64,000 bases of DNA from Medicago truncatula (GCF_003473485.1 NC_053045.1:63737994-63801993), one strand, 5' to 3'; counted from the first letter of the stretch, positions 25,374 to 38,452 are shown. Numbers and translations are program-made. The notes: generated by a model not told the origin, from the letters alone.

Positions 25374-25688
25374 GGCTTAATTGCACTTTTGGACCTCTAT
25401 CTTTTCAAAAGTTGCGGTTATGGACCCCTAACTAATTTAAATACAAAACAGCCCCCTATGTTTTGATTCTTTGGCAGTTTTGGACCCCCAGTCCATTGTT
25501 GACTCGGTCAACGCTGACGTGGCACCCTAAGTGAGGTGCCACATGTCAATTTTATTTTTATTTTTTTGCCTTGGGGGTCCAAAACTGCTAAAGAATCAAA
25601 ACATAAGGGGCTGTTTTGTATTTAAATTAGTTAGGGGTCCATAACCGCAACTTTCGGAAAGATAGGGGTCCAAAAGTGCAATTAAGCC
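25374..25688. mobile_element. Mutator-like MITE, 315 bp, perfect 9-bp TSD
   Basis: It starts GGCTTAATTGCACTTTTGGA and ends TCCAAAAGTGCAATTAAGCC. The inverted repeats extend over most of the arms. TAAAAGAAA flanks both ends exactly (25365-25373 and 25689-25697). A GACGTGGCACC/GGTGCCAC motif lies at the centre. It is non-coding. Confidence 0.93.
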
Positions 25689-26050
25689 TAAAAGAAACAA
25701 GTAGGATGAATTTTTGAAAATTAGAGAAAATTAAGATGATAAGAACAATATTTTTGGAATTTTTAAAAGCATTAAAATGTCAAAAAAAAGTGTAAAAAGT
25801 ATTTAAAATGATAAAGAACAATTAAAAGAAAGAAATTGGCTCAGCATGATACAATCTGGACCGTTGGATGAATCCAAAGGTCCAGATCTAAATCCCAAGA
25901 TCTCATCACAGCCACAGGATCTAAGATCCAACGGTTTAAAATAAAGAACACAGTGAACAACGGTAGGGATAACGCATACAACCTAAACACAGGTGCATCA
26001 TCGGCCGTCAGATCAAAACTCTAACGGCCTAGCCTGAGGCTTAATGGTAA

Positions 26051-27182
26051 GAGAATTGTTGTTCCCACATTTGGTTTGGCTATGCCACACGAGTAATTTA
26101 CCCAAATGCCCTTCGGCAGTTAACTGCCGAATTATGAAACCGGCTGCAGTTAACTGCCGAGGAAAACTTCGGTAGTAAACTACCGAAGAAACTGAAAACT
26201 TCGGCAGTTAACTGCCGAGGAAATCTCACACCTGAATTTTTTTTTTTTTTTTGACAAAATCCATAAATTGTCATTAATATCAATTTTTTTTTTTTTGACA
26301 AAAACCATAAATTGTCTTTAATAATATTTATTGATTTTGAATGTTTCAATCATTATTTTGGTACGTTTTAAACAATTGGAGTATTATACTTATGTCTATA
26401 TATCTTAATAAGAATAACATTTAAATTAGTGTAAAAATTAAGCATTTGAATATTGTTTTGCACATTACTTAAATACAAATAACAATAAAAAAATCGTTAA
26501 AATAATTGTGCACAACGATTTTTTTTAAGGTATAATATGTTGTTATATTTTCTACATTAAAATAATTGTGTACAAAGATTTTTTATTTATTTAAGTAATT
26601 TGCAAAACAATATTCAAATACTTAATTTTTACACTTATTGAAATGTTTTTTGAGGACTTAAATGTTAAGCCTAAAACAAAGAAAAAGGAAATAAAAGAAG
26701 AAAATTTCGTGAAAGTTCTTTGGAAATAAAATAGGCAAAAAAAGAAGAAGATCAAATGAGTAATACAATTAAAATAATTGTGAATATTTCCGTAAAAAGG
26801 AAGTAAAATAAGAAAATTCCGAGAAAGTTCTTTGGAAATAAAATATTCACTATTGTTGAAGATCAAAGCAGTTATAACAAAAAAAAAAAGATTTAAAATA
26901 AATAAGGAAGGCAAATCAATAAAATTAAAAACGAATTATTAAGAAAAATCAATCAAAAATGATAAAGACCGCGGAATATTCTCAAAGAATAAAAAAAAAA
27001 AAAAAACAGATTTGAGGTTTCCTCGGCAATTAACTGCCGAAGTTTTCAGTTTCCTCACTACCGAAGTTTTCCTCGGCAGTTAACTGCAGCCGGTTTCATA
27101 ATTCGGCAGTTAACTGCCGAAGGGCATTTGGGTAAATTACTCGTGTGGCATAGCCAAACCAAATGTGGGAACAGCAATTCTC
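26051..27182. mobile_element. Mutator-like element with palindrome-studded TIRs
   Basis: Its arms are about 175 bp long and nearly identical when inverted, starting GAGAATTGTTGTTCCCACAT and ending with the reverse form. The 9-bp TAATGGTAA flanks both ends exactly (26042-26050 and 27183-27191). Inside each arm an 18-bp self-complementary word, TCGGCAGTTAACTGCCGA, and variants of it recur. The core is AT-rich and non-coding. Confidence 0.93.
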
Positions 27183-27191
27183 TAATGGTAA

Positions 27192-28571
27192 ACCGCATCA
27201 TACAAGCACACAGGATACAGAGGGAGTATAAATTGATGGAGACAGCAAAAAACAAACACAATTCCAAATCACTTCTCTCTCTAAGTTTAACTTAGAGAGA
27301 GAAGCTCTCAACTCTTTCTAAAATCAGACCGCCGGAGAAGACAAAGAGAGGTGGCCGGAGCTCCTCCGGCGCGGTTGTCGGACATAGCGCCGTCGTGCCA
27401 GAGCTATTTTATGACTTGTTTTTTTTTGAATTTTTTTTACTCCAAACTGCTCCTCTTTCTCTTCTCTATACGAATCTACACTCAATTTTTTGAAAACAGC
27501 TCACATAAACCCTAGATCTAGAAAAAATCTTACTCAACAAAAACCCTTTGTAAACATTACTTCATCACCAAATACGAACACAGAACGGAATAGATCGAAG
27601 AAAACGCGTTACCTCAGTGTTCAGATCGGAGAAAAAGAGATTCGAAACGGAAAACTTCAAATTAGCTTCGATCTAGTTCGTTCCAAATCAGATCAGCTCG
27701 TTTCTTCTTTGTTCACGAACAGAATACTTCGATCTGGATCTTTTACGAACACTTCTTTATCTTACTGCTTGATTTTCGCTGCTTTTTGTGTTGTTGTTCT
27801 TGAGTCCGAAATCTTTTGATCTTATTAGAAAAGGTACGGTTCAAAATCGAAGTAAAAAAAATGTGTTGTTGTGGATGAATCGAGTGTTTATGTATAATTC
27901 ATGATTTGGATGATTGTTGGTGATAGTATTGAAATTGTTTGATGGATTTGGTTTTGTGATTCTGGAAATTTTGTTTATGAGTTGTTGGTGATGAACTTCA
28001 TGTGTTCATCTTTTTTTGTGGTTTTTTGATCTGAAATTATGGAGAGAATGAGTTTTTGGTGTTTGTGTAATGATAGCTGCTGATTGATGGGAATTTTCTC
28101 TTTGACGCATTCTGACTCTGATTGGCCACGTAAATGACTTTTAAAGCATTAAAATAAAATAAAATGCTAAAAACTAAAATAAAAGATGTAAAATTAAAGT
28201 AAAAGTAATAAAAAAAAAATAACACTAATAAAATAACACACTTAAAAAATTGTCCCATTCGGAAACCAAATGAGTTACTTCAAAGTAACTTGCCTGAAGA
28301 CGCGACTTTTAAAATATGATTAGATCTTTTAAAATGACTTGACTGTTATAATTAAAAAGACTATAAAATACGTTATAAAAATGCAGATGAAGTGATTTTA
28401 ATTGTTGTAAAACTGCAAGCGGGTACTTAAATGCAAGATAAAGGTTTTTAAATGATTAAAGACGAAAAACACGAGTTTTTAAATGGTATAAAAACGAATA
28501 AAAGAGAAAGTGAACTATTTTAAAATATGGACAAAAAAGATTTTAAACGGTCCAAATTTGGGGTATGACAG
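27192..28571. repeat. Probable 3' part of an LTR-type repeat
   Basis: A GC-richer stretch around 27320-27400 is followed by AT-rich sequence ending in CCAAATTTGGGGTATGACA (28553-28571). That ending is typical of some legume gypsy LTRs. No matching left end is seen. A 109-codon open frame at 27490-27819 is not recognised and may be chance. Confidence 0.3.
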
Positions 28572-28597
28572 ATACTTACTAGTCGTTGGGGGTGTTG

Positions 28598-28990
28598 ATT
28601 TGGTTTAGAAGAGAAGTTGTGAAGAGAGAAATAAGTAAAGAGAGAAAGGGATGAGAAATATAGTAGATTTGATAGGTTGTTTGGTACAAGAGAGAAAAAA
28701 AAGAAATATAGAAGAAAGAAGTGTGTTTAATTTTTAAAAAGACCAAAATATCTTTATACTAAGAACTTTGTGACATTTAAAAGTAAGGGCAAACTTGGGA
28801 TAACAAAGACTAAAAACTTCTCTCTCCTATTTCTTCACTACTTTGGGGAGAAGATAAAAGTGGTGGGTCCTACAGTTTTTTAATCTCTCGTCTCTATTTC
28901 TGTGCATTCCAAACAAGAGAAAAGTATCATCTCTTCCCTCTTTCTCTCTTCTCTCTTTCTGTCTTCCTTATTTCTCTTCAACCAAACATA
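28598..28990. mobile_element. PIF/Harbinger-like MITE, left end damaged
   Basis: The right end is CTTCAACCAAACATAGTG followed by TAA. The left end has the inverse form in weaker shape (TTGATTTGGTTTAGAAGAG). The interior shares 'gagagaaagggatgagaaatatagtagattt' wording with the element at 29476, so the two are one family. Confidence 0.6.
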
Positions 28991-29475
28991 GTGTAAGAGA
29001 TTGAATGCCTCTAAACTTGGTCCAATAGCGTGTAAAATACTTGTGGAACGGGAACACTCTTTAAGCTAAAAAAAATTCAAGACATTTTTGTGGAAAAAAT
29101 TGTTAAAAACTCTCATTTTAACATTTTTCTTAACACTCCTTTCTTGTTAGTTGAAACTCATGAATTACACTTTATCACGTAGAACTCATTTCTAAAATGT
29201 GATACCCTCAAACCCTCAGCAACCCTATAAAAACGGATTCCACTTGTGTACCATTAAGGTACCAATGGTATATATCATTGATCAATTATAGTGTGTCACC
29301 TACCAATGTTACTTTATTTGATATACTTTTTTAAAGGATGTGCCACGTGACACATTCTAATTGGGCAATGGAATATACCATTATGGTACGCAAGTGCTAT
29401 CCATAAAAACATAGTTCAGTAAAAGAAATGAGTTCAAGCCATAAAATTCGCAGACTTATCAGTCTGTAACACTAA

Positions 29476-29937
29476 CGCTGTGTTTGGTTGTGAGAGAAAG
29501 GGAAGAGAGAAAGATGTGAGAAATAGAGTAGATTTGAGGTATCGTTTGGTAAAGGAGAGAGAGAAGAGAAATAGAGAAGAGAGAAGAAGTGTTGATTATT
29601 TTTTAAAGTACAAGAATGTCCTTGAAAAAATCTTCTCATCAAATTATTCTTTTTTATTTTAATTCAATTAATTAATTGAAATGCCTCAATTATTAAAATA
29701 ATTTTTTTTTGATGTAAGCGGTGTTGGGCTACATCACATATTAAAGGGCAGAAAAGTAAAATTACTAAAATGAGCAACTTACCAAAATGAGAGAAGAAAA
29801 AACATGTGGGCCCTACCACACATTTGTCTCTCTTCTCTCTTTCTTGCATGTGCCAAACAAGAGAATTTGCTAGTTTCTCTGCTATTTCTCTCTTTCATAT
29901 TTCTCTCTTCAGCATTTCTCATCTACCAAACAAAGCA
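29476..29937. mobile_element. PIF/Harbinger-like MITE with TAA flanks
   Basis: It starts CGCTGTGTTTGGTTGTGAGA and ends CTACCAAACAAAGCA. TAA trinucleotides flank it (29473-29475 and 29938-29940), as expected for PIF/Harbinger insertions. It is purine-rich on the left and pyrimidine-rich on the right, and non-coding. Confidence 0.7.
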
Positions 29938-30207
29938 TAAAACTAAATACTCATAGGAGATATTCATAAAGCTATACTGATAAAACAAACGAGTTACTGA
30001 ATGCATATCTGATTTGATATAACAAGACATGGAATGGGAACTACAATTTCTTTAGTACATCACAGGAATGTGATTAATGCACAAAAAATAAAGGAATCAT
30101 AAATGGAAAAAAGGTAAAGCAAAATTAACCCAAAATATAAGGTTCGGTAGCAGGAAAAAAAAATCCATCTGATTTTGTAATTTTTGTGTAGGAACTTGGA
30201 AATTGAT

Positions 30208-30781
30208 TCACCGTCCCCAAATCCTTTCTCCAATAAAACTCAAAATCTTTCTCACTGACCCTATTTTCTCTTCGTTTTCAACTTCTTTACTTCCTTCACT
30301 AACATGGACAACACCAACAATATTACTACCACCACTACTCTCCGTTACCGATTCCAACTCGAAGCGATTTGACTCAGAAGCTCTATTGCTATTGTTAGAA
30401 GAACCTTTCTTATTTTTCTTCTCCTTCATTCTATTGGCATTTTGAGAGAGAAAATCTTCAAAATCATCGATGATTGATTCTATGAATGAGTTGGTGATTG
30501 GGTGAAGTGTTCCAACGAACCCAGTAACTCATATAGCAACGGAAACAGTTGCAATGGAAGAGAGGAAGATGTTCACCGTCGACGAAACTCTTAGTTTTCC
30601 GGCGAGAGTTTCCGTTAATCGAAGAAGAAGAGCATGAAATGAGGTAAGCTAAGACTTCTTTGTCCTCCGGTGAGAGAGCAACGGTGAGAGTGAGGATTGT
30701 TGCTGGAAGGAAGGATAGTTTGTTGTCTGATACTGTTGGCGGCGATGGATGAACCGTTCCCTTTCGGTACAGTTTTTTCAT
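30208..30781 (-). pseudogene. Conserved plant protein of unknown function, frameshifted
   Basis: Reading from ATG 30781, the frame opens MKKLYRKGTVHPSPP and continues through SFLPATILTLTVALSPEDKE and a cysteine-rich FHCNCFRCYMSYWVRW. This resembles an uncharacterised conserved plant protein family as I remember it. The frame stops at 30464-30466 just after PNHQLIHRI. The expected continuation (DDFEDFL, then a Lys/Ser/Asn-rich region and an RKILSFIGERIWGR-type ending) is in another frame and runs to the stop at 30208. The break is a one-base shift near 30470-30480 within CATAGAATCAATCATCG on the coding strand. Either the gene is newly broken, it makes a 105-residue truncated protein, or the assembly has an error. 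The rest of both frames is clean, so decay is recent. Confidence 0.75.
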
Positions 30782-31339
30782 TTTTTATTTTGTTTTTATG
30801 TTTCGGAGTTTAGAGTGTTGAAGAAAATGAAGAGGAAGAGAAAATAAAAGGAAGAGAAGGTTGAGTTGAGTTGATTATTAGGTTTAGGGGGATGTTAGTC
30901 TGTGGTGCGGGCCTTGGTGAGATTCTGCACCTCAAAACTCAACTTGTGATTTGTGCAGTGATGGGTGGGTCCCACTTTGTCGTTTTTGTGGGGTTACAAA
31001 CACATGTTACACGCGGACTCACATCAACGCGCCGCTACACACCCGCTCTCACTATAACGGTTGTGACTACCCCGGTTCGATTAGGGTTTTGTTTACGTGG
31101 GATGCATGCTAGGGTTGTCATTGTCCAGACAATACTTACTTTGATTGATAACGATCAATACTTAAGTATTAGGGTTAACTACTTTGATAACCATCAATAC
31201 TTGTTATTGATGAGTTTTGGATGAAATTAAATTATATTCTAGTAATTTTATTTTAATTATTATATTTAATTTAGTAGCTTTATAATCATCATGCTTAATT
31301 AGCTCTCTTACAACTTGATTCTACCCAAAAATATTTCTT

Positions 31340-32200
31340 GGCTGAAATATGCAATCTGTCCCTGTAATTTGGACGTGTTTTGATTTTCGTCCTTGTAAAA
31401 AAAAAAATTTAAAAACATTTCTGCAAAAAAATTTTTGTTTAAAAAGGTCCCTGGCCCCACTTTTTTCCTGACATGGGATGGCTTTGGCACGTGGCAGTTG
31501 CTAACTGTGCAACTTTTGCCACGTGGCAGTCCACGTCATTAATTTTATTTTTTTTTTAAATCTGAAAATTATTTTTTAAAATTAAAAAATCATAAAAAAA
31601 TTCCAATTTTTTTTTTTTGAAATATGAAGAAAAAAATTGGAAATTAGTGTTTTTAAAATCTAGAAATAAATTTTTGAAAAATTAAATTAAAAATTATTTA
31701 ATTTTCAGTTTTTTTTTATGATTTTTAAATTTAAAGAAAATGAATTTCCAGAATTTTGAAAAAAAATATATTTTTTTAACTAAAAATTGAAAATTTAATT
31801 TTCAGATTTTTTTTATGATTTTTAATTTAAAAAAATGAATTTTCAGAATTTTGAAGAAAAACAAATTAATTAAAAATCAAAAAATTTAATTTTTCAGTTC
31901 TTTTTTCCGAATTTTTTATTTTTATATTTATTTTCAGATTTTTTAATTTAAAAAATGAATTTTTAGAATTTTGAAAAAAAAATAAACAAAAATTAATTAT
32001 GTGGCATGCCACGTGGCAAAAGTTGCACAATCAGCAACTGCCACGTGGCCAAAACCATGCCACTTTAACTGAATAGTGGGGTCAGGGACCTTTTTAAAAC
32101 AAAAAACATTTTACAAGGATGTTTTTAAATTTTCTTTTTTTTTACAAGGACGAAAATGAAAACGCGTCCAAATTACAGGGACGGATTGCATATTTAAGCC
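31340..32200. mobile_element. Mutator-like element, 861 bp, perfect 9-bp TSD
   Basis: It starts GGCTGAAATATGCAATCTGT and ends ACGGATTGCATATTTAAGCC. The 9-bp ATATTTCTT flanks both ends exactly (31331-31339 and 32201-32209). Long arms carry GCCACGTGGCA words. The core is built of repeated 'ttaattttcagattttt' AT-rich units. It has no coding capacity. Confidence 0.92.
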
Positions 32201-32511
32201 ATATTTCTTTTACAATTTGCAAATTTAAAGTAGGTATTTTTTTTTATCTTAAAGTTACACCAATTTTTTTACTTCCAAATCGAAATTCACGTGACTATGA
32301 AAACTTTTCTGTGTGATATTTATAATTCTATTTCTATCATACAATTTGTCTAAGAAAACACTCTCATTATATTAATAGTAATTTTTGAAATATCAAAAAA
32401 TTTGACGAAATCATCATGCCACTAAAATTTTCTTGAAATTATAAGATTTAGATTTTGTTAAAATTATTATGACAGACCGTGATTCCAGCAAACTTATGTC
32501 AATTATTCAAA

Positions 32512-32853
32512 CATAATGTGTTTGGTTTGTAAATCAGTAAGTACTGGACGACAGAACAGTACAAGATAGAACAGTACAACACAAGGCAGAACAATGCAAA
32601 ACAAATTTTTTATGGCATTGAGTAATTTTTTGTTTTATACGATTTTTGAGGGACAAAATGTTATTTTGGTATTTTAGACAACTTGTACGTGGGATAAAAA
32701 GTTGTGCTGTGGTTTGGTGAGGGACTAAAATATGAGTTTTTGTCCTGTCCCTTGCCTCCAGTTTATCATGTACCTGAAACAGTTTTACAAATCAAATACT
32801 GGACAACTAGAGTTGTTCTGTCCTGTTCTTCATTTTTTTAGCAAATCAAACGC
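32512..32853. mobile_element. Possible MITE of hAT or Harbinger type
   Basis: Left AATGTGTTTGGTTTGTAAATC faces right AGCAAATCAAACGCAT in inverted orientation. Inner arms share 'tactggac...acagaacag' and 'ctgtcctgttc'-like wording. I could not find a convincing target duplication, so the ends are approximate. Confidence 0.45.
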
Positions 32854-32888
32854 ATGTAAGATTAGCTTTCTCTTACTAATAAGTAATA

Positions 32889-33077
32889 GGGAAATGCTAA
32901 CCGGTGCCTCGGGGCACTGGTTAAGGATAATAAAAAGGAAAATTATATGTTAATTATTGCATTAAAAATTGTTTAATTAATCCATAAGTAAGTCAACAAA
33001 ACTTCCTTTTATGGTAAAAAAAAAAAAAAAATTTGTATGCTTAACTCGTGTCCCAGGAATACCGGTTAGCATGACCC
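32889..33077. mobile_element. MITE, 189 bp, with perfect 9-bp TSD
   Basis: It starts GGGAAATGCTAACCGG and ends CCGGTTAGCATGACCC. The 9-bp TAAGTAATA flanks both ends exactly (32880-32888 and 33078-33086). The short TIRs with a 9-bp duplication suggest a Mutator-like origin. Confidence 0.88.
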
Positions 33078-34705
33078 TAAGTAATAATCATTAAAAAAAC
33101 CGCATGATAATGATCATATATAAAATCCAGTTAAAAAGATTTCTCCTAATAATCATTCAATACCGAACACCGTCAAAAGAATTTGAAATGTGTCACCATT
33201 ATCTAATGTTCCACTAAGAAATCAATTTTGCCAATGTTATGGTAAAAATAAGAGTTTAATCAAATGTAATGTAAATCCTATGCTGAAGGAGAAAAATGGT
33301 CATAGGATGCTTGTAAGTTGTAACATATGGCCATAATTGGTACATGTGAGGTACTTTATCTGTCTTCAAATCCCAAAGGTGAGCCCCCCCGCCCAAAACA
33401 TACAATTGGGCAATTGGCCGGTGGCTATAATCAATGAAACTCAATTGGCTTTGCTCGAAACAAAAGAGAAGATGACATGCCAAAGAAGATAACAGAAACT
33501 CATTATGGACAACAACGTCTGTGTTTGAGTAAATATTTGGTAAATGTGATTCGGAAGTAAATAATTTTAGTTGTTTACATGATTTAAAAACAAGTTCAAT
33601 GTAAAAGGTAGTAGTGTAAATTTTTCAACACAGTGCAAAAATAATTATTTTTATCACTATTTAATTGAAGTTTCAGTAAAATCACGTTTTATAACAGGCA
33701 AAGTCAATTAAGATACAATCAATATAACGTGAAACCAATAACATAATAAAAGTAGAATTTTTTTAATAAAAAAGGAAAATAGAGTAGTATTTTGAGTTCT
33801 ATAGAAGGGTGTGAGAGAAGTGAAAATCAAATTATGGATGCTTACTCACCTATTATATATGAAATATTAGAAAACTTGGTCAGTTAATGTATAAAACTTG
33901 GTTATGGACGATTAATATCAAGGGGCTTAAAAATAGCGTGTGTTCAATAGTCTTGGTGCATATTTCAATTACTTTTGTGAGAGCTAAAAGTCGTTTTAGA
34001 AACATAATATTGATTTCAGTTAAACCTTGACTCCAGTGATTTTCGGAAGATGATTTGATCCAAACAACTACGATATATTAACAAAACTTGGTGTTGTTAT
34101 ATATGCACCAATTATAACATGAGACAAAGGTTAAATTTCTCAGTTAAATTCAAATTTAAAATAGTATTATTTGATGCACAGTCCATGTCTTGAATTGCAT
34201 TTAGAGAACACTTAAAACAGCACAAAAGGAAATGCACAAAGTTTTCCACTATAATTAATTAATTAATTGGGACATGAATTGGTTCCATAGGAAAGAAGAC
34301 GCAAAAAATGTGCTGCATAAGTGTAAATAACTACTATTGAAATGAAGAGATCATTTGGCATGGCCACCGTATTCGGTGAGTAAACATTATATTCTTCTTT
34401 CAGTGTGGGGTTGCCACTAGAGCTCAAAAGAGAAATTGGTATCAAGGATCACATTATTGCTGCCATTTTTACCACATGGCATCACATTTTTTGGTGAATT
34501 TGAGTGAGATGTTCGCCCCCAACTCACCTTTAAAGTTAGGAAAGTTCCAACTGCATATATTTATGCTAAATTTCAGCTCAAAAGTATCGATCCTTAGTCA
34601 TGAGTGACCTTTACCTAAGAATCAATAAATAATAATTAAACAAAAAGCAGAAATCTCTAGGGGTAAAGTAAATTATTCCATATACCGATGCAGACAAAAA
34701 GCAAA
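33078..34705. other. Intergenic region
   Basis: AT-rich sequence without coding pattern or clear element ends. A short ORF near 33256-33483 and another near 34263-34445 look like chance. It precedes the MITE at 34706. Confidence 0.4.
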
Positions 34706-34888
34706 GAGAAATGATATTTGTACAACCAATTTCTAACAACTTTTTGACAACTTTCTCTCTCATACTCACATTACATTCTTATTATCTCTCTACCTTTTAC
34801 TCTCTCTATTGATTTTGACCAATCAAAATAGAGAAAAACGAAGTTGTCATGAAAGTTGTTTAGAAAAGGTGTACAAATATCACTACTC
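34706..34888. mobile_element. Mutator-like MITE, family M, copy 1
   Basis: It starts GAGAAATGATATTTGTACAA and ends GTACAAATATCACTACTC. AAAAGCAAA flanks both ends exactly (34697-34705 and 34889-34897). Internal TTCTCTCTCATACTCACATT occurs in reverse complement in the copies at 40352 and 47808, so this copy is inverted relative to them. It is 183 bp. Confidence 0.92.
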
Positions 34889-35121
34889 AAAAGCAAAACT
34901 ATACCAAGGAGTAGTGTTTTTGAGACCAAGAAAAGAAAAAGAAAAGGAGGTGTATATTTTTTTCCCACAATGATATGAGATCAAGAATTTCAATCCTATT
35001 AAATATTGTGAACAACAAAGTGAAAATAGAGAAAGTCATACACAGAGGTCAGCGGAAGTACAACAAGTACAAGCATATATTCAAATTATTGAGTTGCAAT
35101 GTAAGAGATACAGATTGAAAA

Positions 35122-37173
35122 TTAGGAGGAACTCTGTAGGCGTGCTTTGATCCAAGACTCAAGATGCTTTAGCTCCTCATTGTTTATCGAGTGGGCAAGA
35201 CCAGGATAAGCCTAATAATACCAAATGTCAATATTGATATGGACAGAATTGTAGGGGTCATTGAAAAAATAACCAAATTATAGGGAATTTGGAATTTCAC
35301 CTTAAACTCGCAACTAACACCAATTTTTTCAAGGAAAGGAGGGGCTGCTTGTCCTGCCTCGAACAATACTGTTTTGTCAGACAGCCCATGGGACCATAGT
35401 ATGGGTGTCTGTATAACATTGTGTACATACCAGGTCAACAAAAAATTTAGATGGCAACAACAAACCAGAAAATTCAATAAATCAAATACTATCATAACCA
35501 GCTATATAAATTAGTGTCTTGACAAATGGAAAATACCCTATCGAATAATTTATTCTAGTGCAAGGCTCATGGCTCATATCGAAAGTGATCCTAAATTGAA
35601 AATATTATCGACATAAACAATTAAAACTGATAAGTGTAATCTTTCCAAGGACAATTGTATACCGGCAACAGCAATAGGCCGACCCTGATGAAAGAAAACC
35701 AGTTGAACTGGAATGCTTTACTGTGGACGAAAATAGAAATCCAAACATTATTGAAGGCACACATATGGTTTTCTCTATTGGGTCGGTGTACTTTTGATGG
35801 GGTGGAACATATAGCAAATAAATATGCTGTTTCAAAAGACAGAGAAAAGACCAAACTAAATATTTCTTCCACATAAACATTTGATGCAGAGGCAATCAGA
35901 GAAAATGGATACGAGAAAGCTTAACAACGAAAAGAAAAATGAGAAGACATAAATTGAGATGAAACGTAATATAATAATATTTCTGAAGATAAGTACCCGC
36001 TTAGCTTCAGGTGTAATTTGTTCTATAACAGATGAATTAAACGGAACCCAACCACTGAAAACAGCACCTCCACCTAAAGTTTTAGGGTACAACAGAACAC
36101 TAGCCAATGTCAAGGCACCTACAAAACAATGTCACCATTTATCAGCAGCTTGCTCATACATCCATTTTTCTATTAAGGACACGGGAAGTAAAAGAGAGAC
36201 CTCCTTGACTGAACCCACAGATAAATATATTGTTAGGGTTTGTGCCAGCAGCTATTTCCTTGTCTATTGTAGCATGAACATTTTGAACGGCTTTGAGCAA
36301 ACTACTCTCGTCGTTTGGAGAATTCTGAAAAATATAAGCAGAACGCTTTACAACATCAATTGATAAGATCAACATCATCATCCTGAAGAGGATAAAAGTA
36401 ATTGCACAAGCCAAATTGCTCAACAGGTACAGTGAGTTTTAAAGTAAATATTTGAACTAAAAACAGAGAGAGGAACCCTTAAGCTTGTTATATGACATTT
36501 ACAAGTAATGGTATATATGATGCTTGCAAATATTTATCCGAGAAAATTGATCATACCAATAAGCATCAAAGTTTTGGTCTAGGGGGCGCACCATCTATAA
36601 GAGAACGGTGCAAATTCTGAGATACCAATATTAAAATTCTAAAAAGTATATATAACAAAGGCGCAGTTATATTTCACATGAGAAAGATGAAAAGAATTGT
36701 AAGAAATCAGTTATAGTCAGTACAATGTGGAATTAGAAGCAAACAATTATTGAGGTTGTCACAGAAAAACACTCAGCAGATGTTACTGTTCTTAATAATT
36801 CTTAATAAGTTAGTTAACAGTTAAGAGGAGTCATCACTACTATGCGTTAAACAAACTTCCCATTGTCAAGCGGATGGTTGAACCATGTCCACACCCACGA
36901 TAAATGTACAGGGTGTTGATTTAAAATGAATCACATTTACTGTCAGGTGGACATTTGAAACCTGCCAGTCTCCTTTTGACTTTTGTAACCCAAAATTAAA
37001 CAATAATTCAACTGAAATTAATATACATGCTCCAATTTGTATTCTTACTACATTTTGCATGGCAGAAATGTGGAAAATGGAGATATGAAAGCCTCAAGCA
37101 TACTAAAATAAGGATCACTATAGTTTTCTATTTTGTTCATTATATTCCCTTCATGATTAATTGTACAGTATTA

Positions 37174-37231
<58 letters not shown>

Positions 37232-38395
37232 CACTTCTACAAGTAATAATAATCAACAATTAAAGAGAGAAAAGAAAGCTAGACTTACAGCAGTCACGGG
37301 AATCTCATGAATGTCAAACCATGAAGGCATTACAGAACCATCTACAAAGAATAAACAAAATCAAAATAATATCATTTTCTAAAGTCAGGAAGCTTATTGC
37401 ACGCCGAATAGATTGCCCATAAATGGCATCTCAAGTGATGTTAATATCTCATTTGTAATTTGGTTACCAAGCAGAAAACTCAAGTATAGACATAGGTGGA
37501 ATAGGAGGACAGATCATATATTAATAGGAAGCATTTTTAGCATAAATAAAACCAACTACCAAGGACCATCACTCAGAATCAGAAATTGTTTTAAAGATGC
37601 CTAATTAGTACCATGAGCATGTGTGTGGTACGCTAAGGATGAGTCTGGTGGAACTGGTTGTGTGAGTAAAGAGCGAAAAGTTGCAACATAATTTTGTAAA
37701 ATTAGGTAAATATTTGGACATCTATTGTGGTTGAGAACTAGAGACTTGACTTGTAATCATATCATATAATCTCTATTCATATGATATGAAAGACGTAAGG
37801 TCATATTTTAATAAACAACTTAATTAAGTGCATATAGCATAAGCGCGTATCACATAAGTGTTTATATATAAGTTACTTTTGTAACAAAAGACAAAATAAA
37901 GTCAAACCATTACCATATAAGCTATATTAAGATGTTTTCATAAACTATCATGTATAGAGCCTAAGGAAATAAGCCGAAAACAATTTAAAACATGTCGTAA
38001 CCTTTTTCCTTAAGCTCTACCAAACAGTCTCAAATGTGCTTTTGGCAGGAGATAAGTTCGATTAAGTCAATTCAAAAAGACCCTAGATAATTTTCCCAGA
38101 AGGGGATCCATAACAGAACAGCTTCAATTTTGTGACCGATCTAAGAACAATAAGTTAAATGAAACTAAACCTATGTAACAATGACACGGACACCTGACAC
38201 GACACTGGAAGCTCAACATCCATAATAATTAAGAAAATACATACAGTTGCAGGTGACCGGAGCGTGAGGAGCAGAAGGAAAAAACCATTTGGTACTTCTG
38301 AATTGAGGAGAAGTGAATAAGGTTTTGATAGGTTCATTGGCAGGACCAGAATCACCAAGACCGTGCAACCACAGAACAAAACTTCGAGCCGCCAT
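35122..38395 (-). CDS. SOBER1: Acyl-protein thioesterase/carboxylesterase, SOBER1-like
   Basis: Six exons read on the - strand: 38395-38245, 37341-37289, 36324-36201, 36118-35997, 35408-35301 and 35211-35122. They join in frame to give 215 residues. It is an alpha/beta hydrolase of the acyl-protein thioesterase family: oxyanion-side motif HGLGDSG (11-17), nucleophile S107 in GFSQG, acid D161 in SDKTV and catalytic H193 in LAHSI. It is very close to Arabidopsis SOBER1, which suppresses the response to a bacterial acetyltransferase effector and has thioesterase/deacetylase activity; the substrate here is unknown. An in-frame upstream ATG at 38452 would add 19 residues; the start at 38395 is preferred because it matches the SOBER1 N-terminus. 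Intron 2 contains a long GA microsatellite. All catalytic residues are present. Confidence 0.92.
37176..37231. repeat. GA microsatellite in SOBER1-like intron 2
   Basis: An almost uninterrupted run of GA dinucleotides (TC on the gene strand), broken once by AAA. It lies between exons 2 and 3 of the hydrolase gene. Confidence 0.95.
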
Positions 38396-38452
38396 TGGTT
38401 TTTCTGTTACTACAGAAGAAGAATTATTATGAAACGTGGTTTTGGGGAACAC

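Noticed and set aside
30871..31224. 117-codon open frame on the + strand
   Set aside because: Composition is not protein-like and it resembles nothing I know. It lies upstream of the - strand broken gene and is probably chance.
37176..37231. ORF running through the GA repeat (37027-37263)
   Set aside because: It translates to alternating Arg/Glu from a microsatellite inside an intron. Not a gene.
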